The notes beneath the pieces were generated by a model. That model saw nothing but the letters and a program-made list of their open reading frames with translations, ran no database searches and was not told where the DNA came from. Of a stretch of 64,000 nucleotides of DNA, positions 1-12,700 are shown in pieces. A program made the translations under genes and the position numbers. The first letter of the stretch is position 1; the number at the start of each line of letters is the position of its first letter. The DNA comes from Misgurnus anguillicaudatus (Eukaryota > Chordata > Actinopteri > Cypriniformes > Cobitidae), in NCBI RefSeq assembly GCF_027580225.2, contig NC_073354.2, positions 33,148,501 to 33,212,500 on the forward strand, given 5' to 3'.

Positions 1-720
1 CAGCTGATGTCCGGGTCTGGCGGTACCACTTTTAGCATAGCTTAGCATAATCCATAGAATCTGATTAGACCATTAGCATCGCGCTAAAAAATAACCAAAA
101 AGTTTTTAAATTTTTCCTATTTAAAACTCGACTCTTTTGTAGATTGTGTGCTAAGACAGACGGAAAATTAAAAGTTGCCATTTTCTAGGCAGATATGCTA
201 GATACTAGATAACTATACTCTCATTCTGGCGTAATAATCAAGGACTTTGCTGATGTCACATGGCTGCAAGAGGCGTAGTGATATTACGCACCGCCTGAAA
301 ATAGTCCCCTTGTTTACTTTTAATAGCAGGGGACTATTTTCAGATGCTGCGTAATATCATTGCGCCTCCTGCAGCCATGTTACAACAGCAAAGTCCTTGA
401 TTATTACGCCAGAATGAGAGTATAGTTCATAACCATATCTGCCTAGAAAATCACAACTTTTAATTTTCTGTCTGTCTTAGTACACGATGTCACTACAAAA
501 GAGTCAAGTTTTAAATAGAAAAAATTTCCAAACTTTGGTTATTTTTTGCGTGATGCTAATGGTCTAATCAGATTCAATGGATTATGCTAAGCTATGCTAA
601 AAGTGGTACCCCAGACCCGGAGATCAGCTGAATGGATTACAAAACGGTAAAAATCAAATGTTTTACTATAGAGGAGCTGGAAAATGAGCCCTTTTACAAA
701 AAAGTGGAGTGTCCCTTTAA
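1..720. mobile_element. Long foldback MITE, left end cut by the window
   Basis: Bases 1-630 form one inverted repeat: CAGCTGATGTCCGGGTCTGG at the left matches CCAGACCCGGAGATCAGCTG at the right, with its centre near 315. The sequence from 631 to AAGTGGAGTGTCCCTTTAA (ends near 720) is a terminus shared with the element at 22211-22371, so about 90 bp of the left end lie outside. It sits in efr3b intron 5, ending about 25 bp from the exon 5 donor. Confidence 0.85.
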
Positions 721-746
721 GTGTGCGTATGGAACGGCTCGCTCAC

Positions 747-3700
747 TTTGTGCGAATGTCAGGGTCCTCGTGGCTGGAATGGCACATCTCACTAAATCGT
801 GACACGAAGAAATCGTAACTGCGATGGTATGATGGGGTGTCCTCCTCGATGTTGGCAAACTTCACAAACTGCAAAGTCAGAGCAATTAGATAGTAATAAA
901 TCATTGTATAACTATACAAATCAGGTTAAAAAAAGATCAAATTAAATGCTTCTAGTGGGTGAGACAGTCTTATCAATGATTAAATTATAATGTGATGTCA
1001 TTTGTTTCACATTAACCCCAATAGACATATTAACTACATTTATTTAAATCTTATCATCATTTGTTGCAGACTAAAAAAAGAAAATTTTAGCTATATTTAT
1101 GGGTTTTAGGTTATTTATAGGTTTGAGCTATTTTAAGTCAAGATCAATGAGGATTTTGTACAACTCCTGAATGAGACTCCTAGATGATTTATTGACTTAT
1201 TTGAACCGAATCATCTAAAACTAAATCTCTAGCCCATTAATCAGTCTGTACTACCAAGGAGGATTAGGGCCAAGCTAAAATAAAAAAAATAAAAACATCT
1301 CGAGATTAAAGTCATTAAAATGCAAGATTAAAGTCATTATTTAACGAGAAAAAGGTCAGAATAAATATAATTTCAAGAATAAAGTCGTTATTTAACGAGA
1401 ATAAAATCCCAGAATAAGAACATAAACCGCTAAAGGGCACTTTCGTTTCTTTCATTGAAAACGAGGACATTCTGGGCTTTTCTGCTTGACCGTACATGCT
1501 TATTAATAATATATTATAGTGTGTAGTGTATTTATATCACTATCTTAATGCAGTAAACAATGTAAAGAATAAGCCTAAACTCAATATATTGACTTCATTC
1601 TGCAAATTTTATGACTTTATCTCGTTAAATGACGACTTTATTCTCGTTAAATGACGGCTTTATACCTGTTAAATAACGACTTTATACCTGTTAAATAACG
1701 ACTTTATACTCGTTAAATAACGACTTTATACTCAAAATTATATTTATTCTGACTTTATTCTCGTTAAATGGCGACTTTATTCTCGTTAAATGGCGACTTT
1801 ATTCTCGTTAAATGGCGACTTTATTCTCGTTAAATGGCGACTTTATTCTCGTTAAATGGCGACTTTATTCCCGTTAAATGGCGACTTTATTCCCGTTAAA
1901 TGGCGACTTTATTCCCGTTAAATGGCGACTTTATTCCCGTTAAATGGCGACTTTTTTCCCGCTAAATGGCGACTTTATTCTTGTTAAATGGCGACTTTAT
2001 TCTCGTTAAATGACGACTTTGTTCTCGTTAAATAACGACTTTATTCTCGTTAAATAACGACTTTATTCTTGTTAAATAACGACTTTATTCTTGTTAAATA
2101 ACGACTTTGTTCTCAAAATTATATTTATTCTGACTTTTTTCTCGTTAAATAATGACAATATTCTCGCATTTTAATGACTTTAATCTCAAGATAGTTTTAT
2201 TTTTTATTTCAGCTTGGCCCTAATCATCCTTGGTACTGTACAGAACCCAATAGTCCACTTTTTAATATAAAGCTAAATCTGTATCCCAAAGCTATTCTAG
2301 ATAAAAAAAGGGTTGTTGTGAAAAGCCAAAGAGAGATGTTGGTTTTTATAACTGCCAGATATCTTTTTGAATCTGAAGCACTGTATTTATATGCTATGTG
2401 TGTGGGTGCATGCGTGATGTCCTAGATTACTCATTTTGAGCTATAATTGAATCTGACTTTATTTTTATGTTGTAATTGCACTGAGATGGAAAAGACTTGC
2501 AGTGTGTGGCCACTTGTTTGTAGCTCATCTCCCCTCTTTATCAAAAAACATGTCACGCCTATCTAAAGCGATATAATGAATCAGTATCTGTTTTCTGGGA
2601 TTCAAACCCATGAGTTAAACGAATGCTTTACTCATTGAGCTACAGACACTCTTTACTGTATTTCATGTATATTTAACGTGATGTCATATGGCGTAATATG
2701 TTTTATGTATAGGCTAACATAGTACATTTCTGTTGTTTTGAAAGCAATTGAATAAAGAACCCTCTGGACACGTACCGAGTTTGTGCCCAGGATTTGAAGA
2801 TTGGCCTTGTCGGATTCCAAAAGTTTCCGTACCATCTTGAGAAAACTCTCCACAAACAGGTTGATACTCTGACAATGGCAGGCCATTAACAGCTGGTCAA
2901 GAGCTTCCATTGCAATACACACATACCTGAAGAGACAAGCATGTTTTGAATACAGATGGAGGAAGGACTTTAAAGAAAGGAAATATTAAACACCACAGGT
3001 AACCAAACTGAAAAGAGAAAAGACATCAAACAGTCAAAACTGAGGTACCCATATCTGTGTCTGGCCACGTCACGGGACAGTCTCTCAGAGAGATATGCAC
3101 CGATCCGGTCTAATTTCTCTGGAGCTGACAGGGCGTAGAAGGTCAGTTTTTCCATGTTAGCCTTCACCAACCCATCCTAGAAAAACACAGTGTCAATATC
3201 CTGGCCAGCAGAAAAGCTAAATCGAAAAAGCCACAATTTTATAGGGAACATCTTCAGTGTGACAAATGCATAATGAATGTTGAGCTATATAGAAAAGGAT
3301 TTAAATAACCAATGTATTGTTGGCAAGCTTCCCAGCCCTGGCCCAAACCTTCTGCACTGATAGTTCTGAAAAGACTTCAAACAATAATTTCACACTTTAC
3401 CCAGCTTTTGTATATCTTACAAACTGGACCAAAGAAAGTGAACAGAGATAGTCAGGTCATTAAAGGGGATGACGATTAAATGGGCTTCAACTAGTGTCTC
3501 ACACTGCAAAAAATGACTTTCTTATTTAGCATTTTTGTCTCATTTTCAGTACACATATCTAAAAATTCTCAACTCAAGATGCATTTTCTTGATAAGCAGA
3601 ATGACCCAAGAAAATTAGTCTAGTTTTTAGACCAAAAATATTAAATGAATTTTTCTTGAATTTAGAAGAAAAATGTTCAAGATTTCTTTGTTTACCCCAT

Positions 3701-6700
3701 TGGCAGATTTTTTTGCTGGTTTTTTGCAGTGTTTACACTGCTAAAAATTATTTTCAAGAAAACAATTTCTTGGTATTTTTGTCTTGTTTTCAGTAAAAAT
3801 ATCTAAAAATTCTTAAATAAAGATGTTTTTTCTTGACGAGCAAAATGATGACCAAAAATATATCAATTTTGTGCATAAAACAAGCAAAAAAATCTGCCAA
3901 TGGGGTAAGCAAAATATTCTTGAATTTTTCTTGAATTTAATGTTTAAGAAAAATGTTCAAGATTTTTTTGCTTACCCCATTGGCAGGTTTTGTGCTTATT
4001 TTCTGCACAAAATCACTTAAATTTGTTATTTTTGGTCTAAAAACTAGACTTTTTTTCTTGGGTCATTTTGCTCATCAAGAAAAAGCATCTTAATTTAAAA
4101 ATTTTGAGATATTTTTTACTGAAAACAAGACAAAAATACGTAGAATTGTTTTTCTTGAAAATAATTTTTTGCAGTGAATATATTGCTCATCAAAAAAATG
4201 CATCTTGATTTTAGAATTTTTAGATATTTGTACTGAAAACAACACAAAAAATACTATGCAAGAAAGTCGTTTTTTTGCGGTGCAAATGTTTGTAGTCAAT
4301 ATGTAACATCATTCACAACATATTTTACAAAAACAACAATCCGTAAAATTATTACATTGTGAAAAGCAGCCATCTCTGTTCGAATGGAGTCAGACATAAA
4401 TCCATGTTTGCATCCCAAATTTATTTCTTTTTAAAATCTTGATTTACTAATACTGTAGAGCTGCTATAGAGCTGCTTTAATACAATGCAAAAGTCTTCAA
4501 TGTGGGTCTTTACACAAAGTGTATAATTACTGAACTACTTTAATAGTGGATTCACAGACAATAAACTACTAAACTAAAGACACATTAAATATATCTCTGC
4601 TTTCAGGTGCAGATGTTCGGAGAGGAACATAACGTTGTGTTTATCTCTCATTGAGCAAAGACAGAAAGACATTCTGTTCCTTGGCCACTTGGCGTGAGTA
4701 ATTGCCATGCACATAAGTGGTTTCGGAAAGCAATGGCTTGCCAAAAAGATAACCGACTCTGCAAATAAGCTGTTTGATAGGGATACTAGACTGTAAATAG
4801 ATGCTGGTGTGAGTGTGAATGGATAGAGATAGCTGGAGTTGATGGTAAGGGAACGTTCTCACCTCTGGGTCTTCTGGGAAGATGTTGTCCACCAGCCTCT
4901 TGTAGCGCGGCCTCAGCGCTCCACAGCAACCACACACCCCTACAGAGCAAAAGACAGAGAAAAAATGTGGCTAAGAATTCATTTTTGTAAGTGCCATCGA
5001 TTTTACATGGTTTAGGACGACAACAACGGCCCACAAATGGCATCATAAAAAGCTTTCTGGGCTATAATCAACTTCTTTCAGACATTAGCCGCAACCACAA
5101 ATGTACATCATATTGTTACAAATAAGAATATTCATTCAATCATACTTGCTTTTTTGTCTGGCCTACAAGCTGTGATTATTTATTAAATTCTAATGTGCGC
5201 TTTAAAACTTCTGCATTGTTGTAAAGTAGCTAAAAATAAATAAACAGTACCGACAATATAGACGCTTCTGCAGCCACAACATAAACAAACGCCTTTTGTA
5301 GACTAAACTCAACTTCCAATAGACTTTCACATATTTGACTATTGCAACCATAGATATGTATACCATGACACTGCATAGTTATACAAAAAAATTCATGAAA
5401 CATGTTAAAGCCTCCAGAATAATAGCCACATTAATAATGTTTGTAAGAAACCAAACAGTTTGAAAATCGGTAGAAAATCGAGCAAGTTATGGTCATTCAA
5501 AAGTACCTGCTCCATTAAATCTCAATGCTATGAGTGAGCGAGCTGCCTGTGGTAAGATGGCCGCCAGGTGATGACGTTAGAAACTCCGCCGTAACACATC
5601 TAGCCTTTATACAAATCTATGATTGCAACTATCTACAGGTATAGACATAAAAAAAGAAGCTTAAAAATACACAGAATATGTGGTATTATTACAAAATACA
5701 CGTACATAAGCGATACTAAACTTAAAAACAAACGTTACAATAGTATTATTATAATTTTTTTTAAACAAGAACATCCAGCCATCAGTTAAATAGGGATGCA
5801 AATTTTAATTATTGAGGATGTGTTTATACAGAAATGTGTGGGATTGAAGAGGTTTTCCTTTGTTTAATGGGTTAGAAATGGAAAAAAGCAAAGCTACATG
5901 TTTATCATGCACAGACAACCCTGAGGAAAATCCTATGAACTATTAAATATTATCTAAAACTGGCTGCCAATGTGGGGTAGAAAAACCTGCAATCTGATTC
6001 GTCCATGCATCTCAGCAGCGATGACTCACGCTTGTCCCACCGACCGGCATGACGGAAAAACACAGAACTCAGTGATAGCATGCATAACTTGCTGAAACGG
6101 TATTCTTCAGCAGACAATCTCTTACTGAAAACTGTGATCTCATAAAATCTCCTTGAAAAAAAATAATTTCATGGAAAATTGGCTTGTGTCTAGAAAAGAA
6201 AGACCATAATCCCTTTTCGACGCCAATGAAGGGGAAATCTTCAGATGTCAGAATGGATGTTGCTTTTCTGATCTGTGCCACAAAGACGAATGTTGGAGGA
6301 CAAAGAGCCGAGCAATCTCTATTTTTAGCTTCTGGTCCATTTTAACTTCAAAGACAAGATTTCTCGCATTCGCTCAACTCATCTTTTCTTCTTTACATTA
6401 CTGTTTATATGGTGAAGGTTTTTCTGCATTGTAAAGTCGGTTTCAACATGTTAGGTTTTACAAATCTTCATTGATTCCATCCTCAATTATTTCCCTTGTG
6501 TTAGAAATAGTTAACCCAAAAATGTAATTTGTGATTATCTTGCATTCACTTTGTTAAAACTCATATGATAATTATCATCATATAGAATATCCTATAGACG
6601 GTTTCAGTACACTGTAAAAAATACTTTGCTGCCTTAAATTTTTTTGTTGAATCAACTCGGATTTACAAGTCATTTCAACTTACTATTATTTATCTTGCCT

Positions 6701-9700
6701 ATAGATGAGTTGTTATAACTACTGGTAAGTTTGTCTAACTTATAAAATTAAGTTGACTTTTCTCAACTATATTTTATAAGTTGTGACAACTCATCTCTGT
6801 TGACATGACTTGTAAATCTCAGTTGATTTAACAAAAATATTTAAGGCAGCAAAGTATTTTTTACAGTGTAGTAACAACATAAACATGCAGCTTTTGTGGT
6901 CATCACGTAACTCTGCGAAGAATAAGTAACAACAAAGTCCTTTTAAAGTAGTTTATTTATATGATAAGCAAAATAAACAACACGTAGATTACACAGGGAC
7001 CCAAAACATTTGTTATTTGCAACAAGGTATGTGTTTAAGAGTTCAGTTTCAGCAACTAGTCAGACCATTAAACAAACAGAAACCAGAAGTAAAGTTCGGA
7101 CCAGACGCGTATCGCGTCACCGCACGTGGGCCCGATGAAACGGTCTATGAAGTAAAAAGAAACCACATTTTTCAAGCTCTAAAAGCAACATTAAAGTAAC
7201 ATAAATATAGTTTATAGCACACATGAAAAATCAAATGATTATTATAATGTTAAATCTTTAATTTTCAGAATCAGAAAACACATCAAATGTGCAAATTTGG
7301 CATCTATTTTGAATTGCTTGTTATGACACTCGAAGCCATTTGGCACCAAGGTCATCTATTCATTTTGAATTCAAAGATAAACAAGATTTCCCCAAAGATG
7401 AGCTTTCCCCATGGGACAAAAAGTCATACAGGTTTGGAAAAGCATGAAGAAGAATACATTTTGACAGAATGTTCATTTTTAGGTGAAGTGTTGCTTGAAT
7501 GTTGCGGGATGTTTATGATAATGACTCTAAAGGTTGCTAAAGTAGATGCTGCACTGCACCATGATTATTCCCACATGAGCAGACAGAGATGACACCATCC
7601 TGACAGCCACCTCCACATAAACAAACAGCTGTGTTTCTCTCCCACTCATTACAGAAAATAAAGACTCGACTGCACTTCGGTTTTCCTCATTCGTTCCTAT
7701 TTGTCGTCATACATAAGCTTTGCTATGCTTGGCTATTAGGCCGCGACAGATCTGCTTTTACTAAAACTAACTCATACAACAAGCAGCCTTACCAAAACCA
7801 GAACAATACTGGCATGTTCCCTATATGAGACTTTTTTTGGCACAATGATCGATCACTACCTACATTCTGTGCATCACGTCATGTCCCAAAATCCAATCTA
7901 GATATAGGCTCGGTTCTTCATCTATTAAATAATTACAATGATTTCTAAAAAAAGGAAAAATTAATGACCATCATTCCTAGATGGAATCTCCAGACTTCGT
8001 TTTTCGTTTTGAAGGAAAATCTGTGAAATTATCCAAAATTTATTTAAACATGTTAAATGTGTTGCGTAAGTTAAGAGAACTACACTTTCACTGGTAAACC
8101 ACATCCAGAATTATTAAATATTTATCACCATCATAACACAGCAGCTGGGGTTTCCTCAATGTCTCATGTCACTGTCTCACATGTCTTTTTTTAAACGTAT
8201 GAATAATACATTTCACATATACAAGCAAGCCCCATCCAAGCCATGTATGATAACTATACACTGTGAAAAATGAATACATTACTTAGTATTTCTATCTTGT
8301 TTCACAGTATAAATATCTATAAATAAAGATATATTTATTTGAGAAGCAAAATGACCTTAGAGATTAAGGGCTCTATCTTACACCCGGCGCAATGCAGCGC
8401 AATGCGCGACGCAAGTGTCTTTCGCTAGTTTCCACCCTAATTTTCACGTTTAGCGCTGCGTTGTTTAAATAGCAAATGCATTTGCGCCCCCTTTTGCGCC
8501 CATGGGTGTTCTGGTCTGAAAACAAGGCGTGTTCAGGCGCATTGTTGGCGCGTTGCTATTTTGAGGCAACTAAAATAGACTACGCCATTGACCAACAAAA
8601 ACCTGCTCTAAAGTCTAAAGTCAATGGCGCAATGTGTTTTATGTTATTTAAAGAGCGCATTAGTAAAATGCGCCTATACACGGGAGGACAACGCGGGTTT
8701 GCTTATCACAAAGTACATAAATACGCAGCAGCACAAAAATGCTTTTAAATATGAAAGATTAAAGGATTGAATGTAAAAGATTATTATTGAGTCTCTTGGA
8801 CATATTTATAAATGAGGACTGATTATGAGACGTTAGAAGGCGCAAAGAGCTGCTTCACCTGTAGCCTGGTAAGTAAATAAATGCTTTGCTTTGAACAAAT
8901 GCGTCTGTTTTTAAATGTTTTTTTTTTTTAATGCTACCTCACGGATTTATTGTATATGATGTACCTGTGGATATGGCGAGATGAGAAACATTTGTAAGTA
9001 ATGCTTAAAAAAACTCTTTGCTAAAAAGACCGCTGTCCAAAGTGCTGAAACGTGAGGAGAGCCGTTTGTAATTTCTTTATCTCCTGTTTGTTACAAATAA
9101 AGTATTGTTAGAGTACAAACCTTATCTTACATACTTGTAAATTATTTTTTTGATGATATTGGATAGCCATACATTTAAAGCAATTAAAAGCCTGCTTTTT
9201 ACTTCCATGACTAAAAGAAAACAGGTTTTAAAAGTTTTAATAAAAAAATAACAATTTAAATATAAGGGAAAAACAACACAATTATTTAACATTAATCTTA
9301 AACTGGGGATCTTCTACCTCCGTTTAGTTTTTCAGTTTACAAAGTCCGTCATCTAAATAGGGATTAGACATAGCGCCAGCGCAACTTGCTTTTAAAGGGA
9401 ATGAGAGCTGTGACTCTCATTGGTTTACTGCACGTTACGCCCAAAATACTCCCATTACAATAGGACCAACCCTTTTCGACCATGCGCTCGGCGCAAAAAC
9501 AATTTTTCCCGTCGTTAAATTAGCAAAAGTGGATTCGGACACGCCCATTTAGACGTTGCGCTGTGCGCTTTAGACAATGCGCTTAGATCGTTAAAATAGG
9601 GCCCTCAGTCTTGTTTTCTGGGGGGGGAAAAACAAGTAACTTTATGCTTAAAACATTTATAAAAACATGGCAGTAGGGTTAGACTTATTCAAACTTATTC

Positions 9701-12700
9701 AAATTCCTCTTATTTCTGTAAACTTAGAGGTCCATGATTAACTTCAATTAGTGTGTAATGTGACATCACAAACCCCAAAATTTACACAAACTAGAGACTA
9801 GGATATGCAGAGACGTATAAACCACGCTTAAGACCACTTACACTGCAAAAAATTATTTTCAAGAAAAAACTTCTTAGTATTTTTGTCTTGTTTTCAGTAA
9901 AAATATCTACAAATTCTTAAATGAAGGTGCTTTTTCTTGATGAGCAAAACAACCCAAGAAAATAAGTCTAATTTTTAGACCAAAAATATCAAATTTAAGT
10001 GATTTTGTGCATAAAACAAGCAAAAAAACTTAAAGCAAATCATTTTTTGCAGTGCTTTATTTTTCACCGCAAAAAAATTATTTGCATGATTTGCTCTTCA
10101 TGAGCAAAACGATCCAAGAAAATAAGTCTAGTTTCTAGACTAAAAATATCAAATTTAAGTAATTTTGTGCATAAAACAAGATTTTTTTGCTTACCCCACT
10201 GGCAGATTTTTTTTGCTTTTTCTATGCACAAAATCTCTTAAATTTGATATTTTTGGTCTAAAAACTGACTTGTTTTCTTGGGTCGTTTTGCTCATCAAGA
10301 AAAAGCATCTTAATTTATTTATTTATTTTAGATATTTTTACTAAAAACAAGACAAAAATACTAAAATAAGTTTTTCTTGGAAATCATTTTTGCAGTGTAT
10401 ATCCTGAGACAGGAGAACATGCCATGTTTAGGGCCCTATGAAATATATTTCCCAAATTCAGTTTTATTTATTCTCAAATTCTGTATTTTCCGTTTTCATT
10501 TTTCTGGATTCTGATTTTAATGATTTTATTAAATTTCAGTAATTAAAAAGCATATCTTATCAACTGAAAACATTAAACAAATACAATTTTAATTTCAATT
10601 TATTGAAAGTTTTATGTAAAATTACATATAGGCCGATGTATTTTGGCTTACACAAAAAACGCATTGTACTACAACCATGCCACTGACAAATGCTTAATTT
10701 TTTCTTTTAATCATAAGACAATACTCATCTTGTTTTACTTTTCAGGCATTTGTATTAAAACATGGGAAGAAAGTATGCTGTACCTAGTCTGCTGTGTCCC
10801 AGGTTTTGACGAAGCCTGCTGGGGCAACGCTTGTCATTGTTTGCAATGCATGACGAGAAACGTACTTACCTTTCTTTACGTCTAACATCACACAAAAGGA
10901 AAATGTTTCCACACCATGTCATTTTATTTTTGCTGATTAATGAAACCACGTTAAAAAAACTTTTTCTAAAAGAATGGGTTTTAAAAATGACGGAATGCAA
11001 ACTTTGCCAAATTTAGTAACATTCCGTGTTGTATAGTAAATTCCATTTTTTATGCTTGGATTCCGTGATTCTGTCCGCGTTTTCCGTATCACGGAAATCA
11101 TAGGGCCATACATGTTAAATCATGTCAATATTGCATACCAGAACACAGCAAAGCCCAGATATCACAAATTTAGCCACAGATGGGACAAATGAACTCTTGG
11201 CACTTTATCTTAGTGCCAAAATTGGTGATGTTGGCAGAACGGTCATCATCGATTAATCTGTCAGGAGGCAAACCAAATGGTCACAAAAGGAAATCAATAC
11301 ATTTTAAAACACATTCTCTGGAGAGAAAAACGACTGGAAAAAGTGACAGAAGGACGGAGATTAGAAAAGGAAGGAGGGATGTTAATGATGGTCCCTCAAA
11401 CAGCGGGGAGCGTCTCCAACTGCTTCAGCCGACTCAAATCTTCCCTGCTCTCTGATGTGGCATACTTTCAACGAGACGATAAATGCACCACGCTTTACAT
11501 AAAATTTCTCTTAAAACAAAACTCAATCAAGTAAATGCATCTTTTTAAGAAATTTGTATAATTTTTATAGTTAAACCTCCCTGACGATTTGTCAAGGCAT
11601 CACCCATCCAATCTGTCAGTTTTATCTTTGAAGACATAAACTTACATTATCATTATGTTTTTCAATCAGTACTGAATCATTAACTCTGCAAAATCAGTTT
11701 TACTGGCATTTGCATCTTAGCGAGTTGTTTATTTTGAGCTTTTAATATTTTCCTCATTCACTGTGATCTCTCCTATTACTAGTCTGGCCAAACCAGGCAG
11801 GTCAGGACAAAAACGAACTCAACTGAAGGTCAATTATCCTCATGAGATCATAAACAATGAGGCTACATGAACATTCAACACTACACATTACATAGGCATT
11901 TGTCAGACACTTTTATCCAAAGCAACTTACAATGTTTTTAAGCTATTCATTTTTGTTTTATCAGTATATGTTCTCTGGGCATCGAACCCATGACCAATGC
12001 AATACTCTACCAATTCAGCTACAGGAACACACACAGACAGACACGTATATACACACTATTATGTCAGTCATCAGAAATCAAGGCTTCTAACAAGGTTTTT
12101 TTTAAGGATCATTATATGTTTTCCGCTTCCGAGCACCTGTGTATGTTCACTGTCGGCACAGCATTCCCATCTGACACAGAGCTGTGATTATGTAAAGACG
12201 AGTCCTTGATTACAATGGAAAATGATATTAATTGGGATATACTTAATGTGCACATACTATGTTCAGATTAGCAGACACAACCCTACACAGTGGACTTCAC
12301 AAAGTGTTTGGTAAAAGGGACGTGTACAAACTAACACAGCAAATGTGAAACAGAGGACAGATCATAAAGTCACCCATTTTAATTGTTAAATCCTTTCAGC
12401 GCACTTAACTCTTTCCCCGCCATTGACGAGTTAACTCGTCAATTAAGAGAAAACGCTTTCCTGCCAATGACGAGTACTTCCGGCTTTCAAAATACTGCTA
12501 AAATGTCTTCCGCAACTTATACACTCCCAGAAGTATCGCCCTAGGACAAACAGCTGTATGTCCCTTGTAAGTTTTGAGGATCGCTCGGAATCTGATCTCT
12601 ATCAAAAGTCCTTCACAAAAATGGAATTATCTCAGCTTTTTGCTCAAATGTTTGTGTTTTTGAAGAAACCTACACATATTTGAGGGTCTTTTCTTTCATT

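Noticed and set aside
1608..2118. Regular 22-bp array as a possible CRISPR-like array
   Set aside because: There are no unique spacers between units; it is a simple tandem minisatellite inside a TIR element in a vertebrate intron.
747..4939. efr3 copy as EFR3A
   Set aside because: MYG start, CGCCGAL, HCQSINLF and HRSYDFF match EFR3B; EFR3A has MPTR, CCCCSAL, HSQSIKPF and HRRYDFF.
10643..11016. Overlapping frames of 80 and 61 codons
   Set aside because: They lie wholly inside a non-autonomous TIR element and have no recognisable domain.
11895..12025. Possible tRNA gene from A- and B-box matches (also at 2591, 37001 and 39677)
   Set aside because: The cloverleaf arms do not close, and the sequence continues into a shared SINE tail, so these are SINEs.
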